Part shown: in pieces, positions 53,335-62,975 of the stretch
How the letters are laid out: every line of letters starts with the position of its first letter
Numbering within the stretch: the stretch's first letter is position 1
The notes under the pieces: generated by a model
The model's database searches: none
What the model saw: only the letters and a program-made list of their open reading frames with translations
What the model was told of the DNA's origin: nothing
From: Gammaproteobacteria bacterium
GTDB taxonomy: Bacteria; Pseudomonadota; Gammaproteobacteria; Arenicellales; Arenicellaceae
Direction: 5' to 3'
NCBI GenBank assembly: GCA_013002025.1
Contig: JABDKW010000025.1
Location: 62,001 to 126,000 of the forward strand
Length of the DNA: 64,000 bases
Program-made: the position numbers and the translations under genes

Positions 53335-53675
53335 TCAGTATCGCCCTCGTCGTCGGTATCCGGCTCCATCGTGCATTGCAGCGGATGTTCGTGTTCTTGC
53401 GCATAGCGTAGCACCTGTTCCACTTTGGATTCTGCTATCTCTCTTGTATACACACCACATATGCCGGCACCGCGTTGGTGCACATGCAGCATTATCTGAG
53501 CGGCACGCTCCTCCGGGTGATGAAAAATCGCCTGTAAAACCCGAACCACAAACTCCATGGTCGTGTAGTCATCGTTCAGTAATAGCACTCGATACAAGGG
53601 CGGGCGTTTGAGCCTCGGCTGGGCCGTTTCAAGCGCCAAATCATCATGGTGCAGGGGTTCGGGATAATCACTCAT
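53331..53675 (-). CDS. clpS: ClpS, N-end rule adaptor of ClpAP
   Basis: 114 residues. [17 protein letters not shown] contains the DDYT/D-x-x-T-M-E-F-V motif that recognises N-terminal hydrophobic residues; [20 protein letters not shown] completes the pocket. The N-terminal ~30 residues are the flexible tail that enters ClpA. Upstream region of 279 bases contains the divergent cold-shock gene and its leader. Confidence 0.97.
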   Translation of the reverse strand: MSDYPEPLHHDDLALETAQPRLKRPPLYRVLLLNDDYTTMEFVVRVLQAIFHHPEERAAQIMLHVHQRGAGICGVYTREIAESKVEQVLRYAQEHEHPLQCTMEPDTDDEGDTE

Positions 53676-53841
53676 AAAATCAAATATATATGTGGAATCG
53701 ACTTCGCGACATCGGATAAATTAATTTTGCGCCCATATGGGTATTTTTCAAGCTTTTTTTAGTTACCATTTTGTCTAACTTGCTCAGAAAAACTGGCTCC
53801 TAGGCTGCCCCACCCTTGACCTTATTTACATTTGAGGGTTA

Positions 53842-53865
53842 ACTCGTACGAGTCGGCCTAGCCGA
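53842..53865. promoter_or_regulatory. Two adjacent palindromes in the leader or promoter of the cold-shock gene
   Basis: A perfect 12-base palindrome ACTCGTACGAGT (53842-53853) abuts TCGGC/GCCGA (53853-53857 with 53861-53865). They lie about 90-110 bases upstream of the cold-shock ATG, within the 279-base gap from clpS. They could be a regulator site or RNA structures in the leader; no family is recognised. Confidence 0.3.
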
Positions 53866-53954
53866 ATGCAATGCAGCTTGTAACACGCACAGTGATTTAA
53901 CCGGTTGCTAGACAAAATAAAAAATAGATTATCACCAATCAAAGAGGTTTAACT

Positions 53955-54164
53955 ATGGCAACCAGGGGTACCGTTAAGTGGTTCAATTCGTCTAAAGGCT
54001 TTGGATTTATCGAACCGAGCGAAGGTGGCAACGATGTATTCGCGCACTTTTCCGAAATTGAAATGGAAGGCTACAAAACACTGACTGAAGGACAGGAAGT
54101 TGAATACGATCTGGAAGATGGCGATAAAGGGCCGAAAGCAGCAAGAATTCGCGCAGCGGGTTAA
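53955..54164 (+). CDS. Cold shock domain protein (CspD-like)
   Basis: 69-residue single-stranded nucleic-acid-binding OB-fold protein. RNP1 KGFGFIEP (about 14-21) and RNP2 VFAHFSEI (about 29-36) are intact, and the length is typical for Csp proteins. The position next to clpS and icd is the conserved cspD position. AGAGG stands seven bases before the ATG. A long untranslated leader is likely, as is usual for cold-shock mRNAs. Confidence 0.96.
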   Translation: MATRGTVKWFNSSKGFGFIEPSEGGNDVFAHFSEIEMEGYKTLTEGQEVEYDLEDGDKGPKAARIRAAG

Positions 54165-54179
54165 GGCCCGTTCCGGGCC
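54165..54179 (+). terminator. Weak hairpin after the cold-shock gene
   Basis: GGCCCG (54165-54170) and CGGGCC (54174-54179) form a six-base stem immediately after the stop codon. No strong T-run follows, so termination efficiency is doubtful. Confidence 0.4.
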
Positions 54180-54200
54180 AAGCTCTTAGTAACGCTTGAC

Positions 54201-56438
54201 TTAGTCTGCAAAATTATCGATTAGCTCGTTTAGCGTAGCGCTGGGGCGCATCGCCTGATCGGCTTTGTCCGACGCGGGCAGATAATAACCTCCGAGATCC
54301 ACCGGCGAACCCTGCGCGGCATTTAACTCACTAATAATTTGCGCTTCCTGTTCCTGCAAGGCACTCGCCAACGGTGCGAAACGCGCCTGTAGTTCTGCAT
54401 CATCATCTTGCTCGACAAGCGCTTGCGCCCAATACAGCGCCAGATAAAAATGGCTGCCGCGATTATCCAATTCGTTAACTTTACGGGATGGCGATTTGCC
54501 CTCCGTTAACAACTTACTGGTTGCCGCATCCAGCGTATTTGCCAGCACTTGTACCTGAGGTTTCTGATTTACATCAGCCAAATGCTCAAATGACGCCGCT
54601 GTGGCGAGAAACTCGCCCAGCGAGTCCCAACGCAAGTGACCCTCCTTCAAAAACTGTCGCACATGTTTTGGTGCAGAACCGCCGGCGCCAGTCTCGAATA
54701 GCCCACCGCCATTCATCAACGGCACGATTGACAACATCTTGGCACTGGTGCCGACTTCCAGAATCGGAAACAAATCGGTCAGGTAATCCCGCAATACATT
54801 ACCGGTAACGGATATGACGTCGAGCCCCTGAGTAATCTGCTGTAAGGAATAACGCGTGGCATCGGCCGGCGACATTATCAATATATTCAATCCCTCGGTA
54901 TCATGCTCTCTAAGGTATTCATTTACCTTGATAATTAATTGTGCTTCGTGCGGTCGATTCTTGTCCAGCCAGAACACCGCCGTATCGCCGGTTTTTCGAG
55001 CGCGGGCCACCGCCAGCTTCACCCAATCACGGATCGGCTCATCTTTGACCTGACACATACGCCAGATATCACCTTCTTCAACGGCGTGCTCAAACAGAAT
55101 TTTACCGTTGTCCTCATCGATGACACGCATGTAACCAGCGTATTCCATCTCATAGGTTTTGTCGTGGGAGCCGTACTCTTCCGCTTTTTGCGCCATTAAA
55201 CCGACATTGGAAACACTGCCAATAATGGTGGGATCAAGCGCGCCATTTTGCTTGCAGAAATCAATCACTTCCTGATAGACATAAGCGTATGTGCTCTCGG
55301 GTATGACCGCTTTGGCATCCTGCAGCTCGCCATCCATATTCCACATTTTTCCGGAATTGCGAATCATTGCTGGCATCGAGGCATCTACGATCACATCGCT
55401 GGGCACATGCAGATTGGAGATACCGCGTTCGGAATCAACCATCGCGATAGGTGGCCTATTGTCATAGCAAGCCATGATGTCAGCCTCGATCTTGTCTCGC
55501 AGGTCACCACTGATCTGTTCAATAATGCCGTACAGGTTTCCCAGCCCGTTATTCGGCTGGACGTTTAGTTCATCGAATAGCGTCGCGTACTTTTCGTACA
55601 CATCTTTGTAATAGACCTTCACGGCGTGACCGAATACGATCGGATGAGACACCTTCATCATGGTTGCTTTCACATGCAGTGAAAACAACACACCCTGCTC
55701 CATGGCATCGTCGATTTGCTCCTGATAGAAGTCACACAGGGCTTTCTTACTCATGAACATGGCATCGATAACCTCGCCGGCTAACAATTTCAAACCTGAC
55801 TGCTTAACTGTCTTATTGCCATAGGCGTCGGTGAATTCGATTTTTACCGAGCATGGTTCAGCCACTGTCAGTGAGCGCTCGCTGGATCGGAAGTCGCCGC
55901 CATTCATGGTTGCTACATGAGATTTTGAATCTTTACTCCACTCCCCCATCGAGTGCGGATTCTGGCGTGCATAATTTTTAACGGCAGCCGGCGCCCGTCG
56001 ATCAGAGTTGCCTTCCCTAAGAACCGGGTTAACATTGCTACCCTTCACTTTTTCATACGCCTCTCGAATTGCTCGCTCCTCATCTGTTTTGGGGTCCGTG
56101 GGGAAATCCGGCAACGCAAAACCAGCTTGTTGCAATTCTTCAACCGCAGCCTTAATTTGCGGGATTGAGGCGCTGATGTTGGGTGTTTTAATGACGTTGG
56201 CTTCCGGCTTCAGAACCAATTCACCCAGCTCGGCGAGGGCGTCGGGCACGCGCTGACCTGGCTCAAGATAATCGGCCAAATTAGCCAAAATGCGGGCCGC
56301 CAGGGATATATCTTTGGTATCAATTTTAATCCCACAGGCAGCCGCAAACGATTGAAAAATCGGCAGCAGCGACCGGGTTGCCAGTGCAGGCGCTTCGTCG
56401 GTTTCGGTGTAGAAAATGGTAGGCGTTTGATTACTCAT
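54201..56438 (-). CDS. icd: Monomeric NADP-dependent isocitrate dehydrogenase
   Basis: 745 residues, the size of monomeric IDH-II. The start [20 protein letters not shown] is the family N-terminus, and [20 protein letters not shown] (phosphate and substrate contact) and the later [19 protein letters not shown] region are characteristic. It converts isocitrate to 2-oxoglutarate and supplies NADPH. The ATG at 56438 was chosen by this N-terminus; the frame upstream carries 49 more codons with no resemblance. The gene is divergent from nudJ with a 247-base gap. Confidence 0.97.
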   Translation of the reverse strand: MSNQTPTIFYTETDEAPALATRSLLPIFQSFAAACGIKIDTKDISLAARILANLADYLEPGQRVPDALAELGELVLKPEANVIKTPNISASIPQIKAAVEELQQAGFALPDFPTDPKTDEERAIREAYEKVKGSNVNPVLREGNSDRRAPAAVKNYARQNPHSMGEWSKDSKSHVATMNGGDFRSSERSLTVAEPCSVKIEFTDAYGNKTVKQSGLKLLAGEVIDAMFMSKKALCDFYQEQIDDAMEQGVLFSLHVKATMMKVSHPIVFGHAVKVYYKDVYEKYATLFDELNVQPNNGLGNLYGIIEQISGDLRDKIEADIMACYDNRPPIAMVDSERGISNLHVPSDVIVDASMPAMIRNSGKMWNMDGELQDAKAVIPESTYAYVYQEVIDFCKQNGALDPTIIGSVSNVGLMAQKAEEYGSHDKTYEMEYAGYMRVIDEDNGKILFEHAVEEGDIWRMCQVKDEPIRDWVKLAVARARKTGDTAVFWLDKNRPHEAQLIIKVNEYLREHDTEGLNILIMSPADATRYSLQQITQGLDVISVTGNVLRDYLTDLFPILEVGTSAKMLSIVPLMNGGGLFETGAGGSAPKHVRQFLKEGHLRWDSLGEFLATAASFEHLADVNQKPQVQVLANTLDAATSKLLTEGKSPSRKVNELDNRGSHFYLALYWAQALVEQDDDAELQARFAPLASALQEQEAQIISELNAAQGSPVDLGGYYLPASDKADQAMRPSATLNELIDNFAD

Positions 56439-56685
56439 GCTGATTATCTTGTGATGTTTTTTCTGGGTTGTTGATTTTGATTGTTCGATGATTGAACTGG
56501 CCACGCTCTGCTCTACTTTACGCTGAAATAGGTGCCAGTAGCGGCAGCATACGGCCGCCAAAACGGGGTGCGTAGAATACCACAAATGCCGCTGCCTGAG
56601 TTGCGTCGGCTATTGTAAATCGGCAAGTATGGCTTCAGACTACTGGCCGTGAACTATGAAACAAATAATAGAACCCTAGCTTACC

Positions 56686-57132
56686 ATGTGGCAACCTGAT
56701 GTTACCGTGGCTGCCGTATGCGAGCAGGACGGACGTTTCCTGCTGGTCGAGGAGCGCGCCAAATCAAGCGGCAATATTGTATTTAATCAACCCGCTGGCC
56801 ATCTGGACGCCGGCGAAAGCTTGATCGAGGCCGTTATTCGTGAGACTCGCGAGGAGGCCTGTCGCCACTTCACGCCGAACGCGCTGATTGGCGTGTACCG
56901 GATGCAACGTGATGCCTACAAAACCTATATTCGCTTCGCGTTTGCCGGCAACATCAGCGATCACGACCACAGCCTAACGCTCGACCCGGACATTATTGCG
57001 AATCATTGGTTGAGTCACGCCGAGATACAGTCGCATAACGCGTTGCGCAGTGCTGTAGTGTCGCGCTGTGTGGACGATTATCTGGCGGGGCACAGGTACC
57101 CCCTGGATCTACTCTCGGAAATAAATGTATGA
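56686..57132 (+). CDS. nudJ: Nudix phosphatase NudJ
   Basis: 148 residues. The Nudix box is [20 protein letters not shown] plus A-C, fitting G-x5-E-x7-R-E-x2-E-E except that the last Gly is Ala. NudJ hydrolyses thiamine pyrimidine and other nucleoside polyphosphates. Upstream of mnmA, with the stop overlapping the mnmA ATG by four bases, as in E. coli. Confidence 0.93.
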   Translation: MWQPDVTVAAVCEQDGRFLLVEERAKSSGNIVFNQPAGHLDAGESLIEAVIRETREEACRHFTPNALIGVYRMQRDAYKTYIRFAFAGNISDHDHSLTLDPDIIANHWLSHAEIQSHNALRSAVVSRCVDDYLAGHRYPLDLLSEINV

Positions 57133-58235
57133 CTGGGACCAGTACGCAAGGCTCTCACGTTATTGTCGGCATGTCAGGCGGCGTGGACTCGTCCGTAACC
57201 GCCTACCTTCTAAAGCAACAGGGCCACCGCGTCAGCGGCCTGTTTATGAAAAACTGGGAAGAGGACGACACTGAGGAGTACTGCTCCGCCGCCGCGGATC
57301 TAGCCGATGCCGCCCAGGTGTGTGAGCGCCTCAACATCCCCTTGCATGAGGTGAACTTCGCGCATGAGTATTGGGAAAATGTCTTTTCCCATTTCTTGCA
57401 GGAATACGAGGCCGGTCGCACACCCAACCCGGACATACTCTGCAATAAAGAAATTAAATTTAAGGAATTTCTGTTGCAGGCGGAAGCGCTGGGTGCGGAT
57501 TACATTGCCACGGGGCACTACGTGGCGAAGGGTCAGCAAGACGCTGAGTTTCAACTGCTGCGCGGCGCTGACCGGAACAAAGATCAGAGTTACTTTTTAT
57601 GCAGCCTACAGCAAAACCAATTGGCCAAGAGCCTGTTCCCGCTGGGTGAACTGAGTAAGCCGGAAGTACGCGACATTGCTGCCGCGCAGCAATTTATAAC
57701 CCATAACAAAAAGGACAGCACCGGAATTTGCTTTATCGGTGAACGACGTTTTAAAGACTTCCTCAGCACCTATCTAAAACGCAACCCTGGCGACATGACA
57801 GATGCGGACGGGAGAATCGTAGGGCGTCATGATGGTTTGATGTTCTACACACTCGGGCAACGACATGGTTTGAATATCGGCGGCCCGGGTGACGCCTGGT
57901 ACGTCGCCGGTAAGGATTTGCAGGCTAACCGCTTGATCGTTGTTCAGGGCCATGACCATCCCGCATTGCTAAGCACGCGGGTGGAAGCGAGTAATACTGA
58001 ATGGGTTAGCGGCCGGCCGCTAATGGCCGGTGACCGCGTTAGCGCGAAAACCCGCTACCGTCAGCAGGACCAGCCATGCACAGTGCTGGACAGTGAATCC
58101 GACTCAATCAGGGTTGAATTCGATCAGCCACAGCGGGCTGTTACACCTGGCCAGGCGTTAGTTTTCTATAAGGAAAGAGTGTGCCTCGGCGGAGCGACGA
58201 TTTTCGCCACCAATAGCCCGGTAGGAATCACATAA
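57129..58235 (+). CDS. mnmA: tRNA-specific 2-thiouridylase MnmA
   Basis: 368 residues. The PP-loop is [15 protein letters not shown] (13-27); the two catalytic cysteines are Cys105 in [10 protein letters not shown] and Cys201 in [10 protein letters not shown]. It installs the 2-thio group at wobble U34 of tRNA-Lys, Glu and Gln with TusE as sulphur donor. In E. coli hflD and purB follow; here the next gene is an unrelated convergent DUF2726 gene. Confidence 0.97.
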   Translation: MTGTSTQGSHVIVGMSGGVDSSVTAYLLKQQGHRVSGLFMKNWEEDDTEEYCSAAADLADAAQVCERLNIPLHEVNFAHEYWENVFSHFLQEYEAGRTPNPDILCNKEIKFKEFLLQAEALGADYIATGHYVAKGQQDAEFQLLRGADRNKDQSYFLCSLQQNQLAKSLFPLGELSKPEVRDIAAAQQFITHNKKDSTGICFIGERRFKDFLSTYLKRNPGDMTDADGRIVGRHDGLMFYTLGQRHGLNIGGPGDAWYVAGKDLQANRLIVVQGHDHPALLSTRVEASNTEWVSGRPLMAGDRVSAKTRYRQQDQPCTVLDSESDSIRVEFDQPQRAVTPGQALVFYKERVCLGGATIFATNSPVGIT

Positions 58236-58248
58236 ACGCGATGAGCTG

Positions 58249-59064
58249 TTAGCCAGATGACCAGTCTTTAAAACCGGCGCTCTTGGCCGCTTCAGCGGAT
58301 TGTTTTTCCTGGATTTTGGCCATATTTTGATCCGTGACCTGAGTCCGATAATCGCAGTACGGATATTTCTTACATAGCAAATACTTTTGCCCGATATGTT
58401 TGCCCTTAACGGCAACCTTGGTTACCACCTCGCCGTTGCATTGTGGGCAACTGCGATTCTTGGCGTACATCTCATACTGGCTGTTGTCCACCGTCAAGTG
58501 CGATGGTGAACCGGACATTTGTCCGGGTTCAGCACGGCGTTTGGCCTGACGACCCGTCACCAAGCGACGAATGTCTACGTCAGCATAATCCTGACGAATA
58601 TCGAAATAGAACAGTTTCAGGTGCGTGGTCTTGCACACCTCGCTCACCAAAACCTCGCGGTTTAATTTCTCTTTCTGGTTGTCGCGTTTTTCGAAATTCT
58701 CCAGCTCTACGATGCCAAAGATTGACAGATCATGTTTTTTACACAATACGAAATCAAGGCACTCACCTTGCAATCTCTTCTGAATACGGCGCCGCTCGAA
58801 GTAACCGGCCGCAGGCGTTGCCTGCACAACATCAAGCATCGCGACCTTGGTAAAAATATGAAATTCTTCGCCGAGTGCGTTGACCAGGCATTCGAAAAAA
58901 TTCTTTTCTGCCGGCGACAGAATCTTGCTGCGCCGTTGCAGCGCAAACGAATATTTCGGTATATGCCGTCGATTGATGACAAATATCTCGATCAATGCCA
59001 GCGCAATGATAATCGTCACCACAACGATTACCGTCCCGTTATTAGTAAAATCTGTAAAACTCAT
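58249..59064 (-). CDS. Membrane-anchored DUF2726 protein with a C4 zinc finger
   Basis: 271 residues. One N-terminal membrane helix (11-30) is followed by a DUF2726 domain (about 45-170; LQGECLDFVLCKKHDLSIFG carries the Asp-x-Cys type nuclease-like strand, followed by GIVELENF) and a topoisomerase-type C4 zinc ribbon with Cys206, Cys209, Cys231 and Cys237 in CPQCNGEV and CKKYPYCDYR. DUF2726 is related to the restriction-endonuclease fold; the E of IVELE might be catalytic. Role unknown, perhaps membrane-associated DNA processing. Monocistronic, convergent with mnmA. Confidence 0.75.
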   Translation of the reverse strand: MSFTDFTNNGTVIVVVTIIIALALIEIFVINRRHIPKYSFALQRRSKILSPAEKNFFECLVNALGEEFHIFTKVAMLDVVQATPAAGYFERRRIQKRLQGECLDFVLCKKHDLSIFGIVELENFEKRDNQKEKLNREVLVSEVCKTTHLKLFYFDIRQDYADVDIRRLVTGRQAKRRAEPGQMSGSPSHLTVDNSQYEMYAKNRSCPQCNGEVVTKVAVKGKHIGQKYLLCKKYPYCDYRTQVTDQNMAKIQEKQSAEAAKSAGFKDWSSG

Positions 59065-59493
59065 ACCCCACGTATCCCAGTCGGACCCCCTACAGCACGA
59101 CTTGTATGTGCGCTACGCCACCCTCTGGGCATAGCGCTAGACATTAATATAACACGGCTAGGCCATAACCTGATAAACAATTTGACCTGCATTCTCTCTG
59201 CAAGTGATTGACTTAACTTCTGTTTTATCTGGGCGTGGTTGACAAAATACGCACATCGTTGTCACACCACGCCAACCTATCGACTGGCTTACGCGTGCCT
59301 TTTGGTCAAACTGACAATTATTGTACGACCCAACACATCGGCAGCCACAGGTCTGCCAACACCCATATAAACAAGACAAACTATCTAGTAAGTTGTTGGA
59401 TTTATTGGATTCGCATTGATAATCTGCGCCCTAGTGACGCCAACAGGACAAGTCGCGTAGCATGAGAGCTGTATTCTGGGGTTGAATTATAAA
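59065..59493. other. 429-base gap between divergent DUF2726 and cfa genes
   Basis: No protein-coding frame in this gap looks real: the longest is 76 codons, rich in Ser/His/Asn and without a ribosome-binding site. A long imperfect hairpin (59232-59273) is the only structure seen. Promoters for both flanking genes should be here; I could not place them with confidence. Confidence 0.5.
59232..59273. other. Imperfect long hairpin in the cfa upstream region
   Basis: GGCGTGGTTGACA (59232-59244) pairs with TGTCACACCACGCC (59260-59273) except for one bulged base, leaving a 15-base loop. No T-run follows on either strand, so it is not a simple terminator. It lies about 220 bases upstream of cfa and 168 bases upstream of the DUF2726 gene. 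It may be a leader RNA structure, small RNA part or repressor site. Confidence 0.35.
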
Positions 59494-60630
59494 ATGGGTT
59501 GGCAGATGCGTAAGAGCAACAGTCAGAAAATGATTGAGGGGTTGTTGGCGCATGCCGACATTAAAATTAATGGCAACAGGCCGTGGGACATGCAGGTGCA
59601 TCAACCCGCGTTGTTTGAACGGGTAATCGGCCAGGGCTCGCTTGGCCTGGGTGAAGCCTATATGGAGGGCTGGTGGGATTGTCACGCCATGGATGAATTA
59701 TTCGCACGCATCCTCAACGCGGAACTCCCCAGCCATGTAGTCACGCTGCGAGATCGATTATTTTTCCTCGTCACGCACTTAAGTAATCGCCAGACCGGCA
59801 AACGCAGCTACAAAGTCGGCGAACAGCACTACGATGCGGGCAATGATTTATATCAGCGCATGCTGGACCAAGACATGAACTACTCGTGCGGATATTGGCG
59901 CGACGCGGCGACCCTGGACGAAGCGCAGCAACACAAGCTTGAACTGGTAGCACGAAAACTCAAACTGGAACCCGGCATGCGGGTGTTAGATGTCGGCTGT
60001 GGTTGGGGTGGCGCGGCACACTATATGGCGAAACAGCATGGCGTGAGGGTCGTTGGAGTCACCATTTCCAGAGAGCAGGCGCAGCTGGCCGCTGATCAAT
60101 GCATGGGGCAGGATGTGCAGATTCGCTTTCAGGACTATCGCGAATTAGATGAACCGTTTGACCGCATATATTCCATTGGGATGTTTGAACACGTAGGCTT
60201 CAAAAATTACCCTGATTTTTTTCGCGTAATGGATCGCTGCCTGAGCTCAGGGGGCTTATTTTTATTGCACAGCATTGGCCACCGAATCACCAGCCGCCGT
60301 GTCGACCCGTGGATTGAGCGTTATATATTCCCCAACTCAATTCTGCCTTCCTCGGAGCTCATTGGCCGCCACAGTAGCGAATTCTTCGCGATTGAAGACT
60401 GGCAAAATTTTGGATTGGACTATTATAAAACACTGATGATCTGGCACCGCAACATCGACAAAGCCTGGCCCCAAATACCGCAATATGATGAGGAATTTCG
60501 GCGCATGTGGCGGTATTATCTGATGACCTGTGCGGGCGCATTCAAAGCCTATCGGAACCATCTCTGGCAGATTGTGTTTTCCAAGGGCCCGCAAACCGAC
60601 GTCTATGAGGCTGTTCGCAGCGGCAAATGA
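59494..60630 (+). CDS. cfa: Cyclopropane-fatty-acyl-phospholipid synthase
   Basis: 378 residues. The SAM-binding motif VLDVGCGWGGAAHYMAKQHG lies near residue 165, and ERVIGQGSLGLGEAYMEGWW (about 46-65) plus the C-terminal MTCAGAFKAYRNHLWQIVFS with its conserved Cys are family signatures. It adds a methylene bridge from SAM to unsaturated acyl chains of membrane phospholipids. Start is uncertain: ATG at 59494 is used; TTG 59482 and ATG 59506 are also in frame. The hydrolase gene overlaps its stop by four bases. Confidence 0.93.
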   Translation: MGWQMRKSNSQKMIEGLLAHADIKINGNRPWDMQVHQPALFERVIGQGSLGLGEAYMEGWWDCHAMDELFARILNAELPSHVVTLRDRLFFLVTHLSNRQTGKRSYKVGEQHYDAGNDLYQRMLDQDMNYSCGYWRDAATLDEAQQHKLELVARKLKLEPGMRVLDVGCGWGGAAHYMAKQHGVRVVGVTISREQAQLAADQCMGQDVQIRFQDYRELDEPFDRIYSIGMFEHVGFKNYPDFFRVMDRCLSSGGLFLLHSIGHRITSRRVDPWIERYIFPNSILPSSELIGRHSSEFFAIEDWQNFGLDYYKTLMIWHRNIDKAWPQIPQYDEEFRRMWRYYLMTCAGAFKAYRNHLWQIVFSKGPQTDVYEAVRSGK

Positions 60631-61487
60631 ATCAAACAACAATCGAATTCCGCCACGGAACAGCACCATGGTACGAATTCCCCGCGGCGCAGACCGCTAG
60701 GCTTAACGCTCATTTTGCGCCAGCCAACGGCATTCCAGCGGCCAGCTATGGCGAGTTTCTGCATGGCCTGAAAAACGTAATCCATTGCACCGCTATGGAC
60801 CCTCTTAGCGCCTGGACCGCGCCGCCCGACCGGGCCGTTAGCTGGTCGGAGCATGCACAAATTCTCAGCACGGCGATCCACTCGCAATACGGTGCACCCA
60901 TTGTAGGAATTGGACACTCCTTCGGTGCTACCTGCACGCTGCTGGCTGCCTGTGAGCAACCCGAATTATTCAGCCGATTAGTGCTCATTGAACCCGCATC
61001 CACGCCGAATTTCGGCTCCTATATTACGGTTCGAGCGTCGCCCATGTGGGTGAAGCGCAAAATGTTTCCCTTTATCAATGGCAGTTATCACCGTCGCCGG
61101 ATATGGGCAAGCCGGGAACAGTTTTACGAATACTACCGAGGTCACCCCACGTTTAGCCGCTTTACTGACCGGGCACTGCGAGATTATGCCAAATTCGGAT
61201 TGACCGAGCGCCCTGATGGCCAGCTCGAGTTACTGATTCACCCGCACTGGGAGGCCAATATATTCAGCAATGTTGGGTTTATCTGGTCGGCGTTGCGACG
61301 CCTTGAGGTGCCGACATTATTACTCAAGGCTGAACACACTTACCTGTATACACAAGACTATTTTGACCGACAGAGTGCAAAATTGGGAAGCCATATCGAA
61401 GCGCGCACGGTGGCCGACGCCGGGCATTTAATGACCCATGAGATACCGAAACGTTTGAGTCAGATTATTGAGCACTGGTTGAGGTAG
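60627..61487 (+). CDS. Alpha/beta hydrolase, in operon with cfa
   Basis: 286 residues. Nucleophile elbow is GIGHSFGAT with Ser98, the terminal catalytic His lies in VADAGHLMTHE (about residue 272), and TLLLKAEHTYLY probably positions the acid. Cytoplasmic, no signal peptide. The ATG overlaps the cfa stop (ATGA), so it is translated together with cfa and is probably a lipase or thioesterase acting on lipid-derived substrates. The substrate is not determined. Confidence 0.82.
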   Translation: MNQTTIEFRHGTAPWYEFPAAQTARLNAHFAPANGIPAASYGEFLHGLKNVIHCTAMDPLSAWTAPPDRAVSWSEHAQILSTAIHSQYGAPIVGIGHSFGATCTLLAACEQPELFSRLVLIEPASTPNFGSYITVRASPMWVKRKMFPFINGSYHRRRIWASREQFYEYYRGHPTFSRFTDRALRDYAKFGLTERPDGQLELLIHPHWEANIFSNVGFIWSALRRLEVPTLLLKAEHTYLYTQDYFDRQSAKLGSHIEARTVADAGHLMTHEIPKRLSQIIEHWLR

Positions 61488-61499
61488 AATGGACGCGCT

Positions 61500-62354
61500 A
61501 TGACACCTGGAAAACAATCGCGCGCCCTTCTCCACTTTCTTGTAGCTAGTTCGCTAGTCTCCCACGCCCTGCTTTTAACAGCGCAAGAGCCCTCAGCAGT
61601 TGATGAAGAGCCCTCAGCGGTTAATAGAGAGCCCTCAGCGGTTAATACAGAGTCCTCAGCGACACACCAAGAGCCCTCAGCGGTTAATACAGAGTCCTCA
61701 GCGACACACCAAGAGCCCCCAGAGGTCAACAGACAGCCTGCGACGCTCGCCGCGGCAACATTTACGGATACCGATTACTCCTGGGAGCTAAAACGCGACA
61801 AAGATGGCATTCAAATCTTCACCAGCGTGGTTCCCGATTCCCCATATAAGGCCGTCAAAGCGGTGACCACCGCTAACGCAAGTGTTCGCAGCGCAGTCGC
61901 TTTGGTGATGGACTTTGGTGCCTGCTCTAAATGGGCCGAGTACTGTAAAAAGTCCTACGTGCTTGAGCAGCAAGACCCGTTCACGGCTTACGTCTATACA
62001 CTGAATGATCTGCCTTTCCCGGTAAAGAATCGGCACGTTACGGCAGTGGTGCATTGGTTTGTCGCCGATGCAGGCCGTCAGGTGCAGATGATTAGCCACG
62101 CGGTGACCGACCGCGCTATTCCTGATATCAATGCAATCCGGTTGCAGCAGGCAACCGCCGAATGGCGATTTGTAGAGGAAACAAATGGAATACTAAGGAT
62201 AGAGAGCTATGCCCATATTGACCCAAACGGTGTCACGCCGGCCTGGCTAACCAATATGTTGCTGGTGGACTCGCCCTTCAAAACGCTTGAAAAAATGCGA
62301 GCCATTATTGAGTCTGGCCAATATGATCAGGCCAAGGTGGAGTTTCTACCCTGA
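61500..62354 (+). CDS. START-domain lipid-binding protein with N-terminal repeats
   Basis: 284 residues. Signal peptide (about 7-28, LLHFLVASSLVSHALLLTA), a 49-residue low-complexity repeat region (30-78) encoded by seven 21-bp units, then a START-like domain from about residue 90: WELKRDKDGIQIFTSVVPDS, LVMDFGACSKWAEYCKKSYV and DLPFPVKNRHVTAVVHWF. START domains carry a single lipid in a hydrophobic cavity; a periplasmic lipid carrier or sensor is the likely role. It lies 12 bases after the hydrolase stop, completing a cfa-hydrolase-START operon. Confidence 0.82.
   Translation: MTPGKQSRALLHFLVASSLVSHALLLTAQEPSAVDEEPSAVNREPSAVNTESSATHQEPSAVNTESSATHQEPPEVNRQPATLAAATFTDTDYSWELKRDKDGIQIFTSVVPDSPYKAVKAVTTANASVRSAVALVMDFGACSKWAEYCKKSYVLEQQDPFTAYVYTLNDLPFPVKNRHVTAVVHWFVADAGRQVQMISHAVTDRAIPDINAIRLQQATAEWRFVEETNGILRIESYAHIDPNGVTPAWLTNMLLVDSPFKTLEKMRAIIESGQYDQAKVEFLP
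61587..61733 (+). repeat. Seven 21-bp tandem repeats in the START gene
   Basis: Units start at 61587, 61608, 61629, 61650, 61671, 61692 and 61713. Two unit types alternate: one ends GGTTAATACA and one ends GACACACCAA, encoding EPSAVNT and ESSATHQ. The 42-bp pair at 61629-61670 is repeated exactly at 61671-61712, which shows a recent duplication; the frame is kept. Confidence 0.95.
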
Positions 62355-62399
62355 AGGTACGTGGCTATGGGGTCACTGCCATTTATCACTGCGGTGAAT

Positions 62400-62720
62400 C
62401 TAGCCAGATTTTCGCTCAGAACTCACCGCGTCATTTGCAGCGATCATGCTGATAAAATCTTCCAGAGATGCAAAGGTACCATCCGGAGCCGCAGCCGGAT
62501 TGGTGTCTCTGGTAATTAATTTCCGTAGCCACACAAAGCCTGCTCGCTTCAACAACAGCGTAATTAATTCTCGCGTCCGAAGATTGTCGCTTTCGTAATA
62601 CAGGTCGATGAGCCGATTGCCGAGTTCATCGGAACCTATTTCCAGTTCGCTAATGCGCTCAACGGATTCAATACTACGAATCTCGCTCAAGAATTCCATC
62701 ATTGCGTTGGTCATTTTCAT
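62400..62720 (-). CDS. Small hypothetical protein
   Basis: 106 residues, acidic and mostly helical: MTNAMMEFLSEIRSIESVER, DLYYESDNLRTRELITLLLK and WLRKLITRDTNPAAAPDGTF. No signal peptide, membrane span or known motif. AGGA about nine bases upstream of the ATG supports the start. It is convergent with the START gene and stands alone. Function unknown. Confidence 0.6.
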   Translation of the reverse strand: MKMTNAMMEFLSEIRSIESVERISELEIGSDELGNRLIDLYYESDNLRTRELITLLLKRAGFVWLRKLITRDTNPAAAPDGTFASLEDFISMIAANDAVSSERKSG

Positions 62721-62975
62721 TTGCTGTATTCCTGCTGTTAAAAATACGGTCTAAAGCGGTTCAAGAGCTGTTGCGGCTCGGTGTGAGAGAATAGTCGCTA
62801 AATTCATACAACGACGCAATCGCTCGCCTTATGAAACCTGTCAACAATTGTCACGCCACGACCAGGCGATGGAAATTCGCGTCAAGTGTCAAAAAAACCC
62901 ATGAAATTAGCACCTTAGAGCCATATCTTCTGCGTCTAATTAGGTCGCAAGTAAGCTAGCCCTTGCAGGTCGCCG

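Noticed and set aside
53738-53760. CCCATATGGG followed by T-rich sequence as a terminator
   Set aside because: The palindrome has no room for a loop and lies between divergent gene starts, where no transcript should end.
59235-59465. 76-codon frame in the gap before cfa
   Set aside because: No ribosome-binding site, Ser/His/Asn-rich composition, and it spans the hairpin at 59232-59273.
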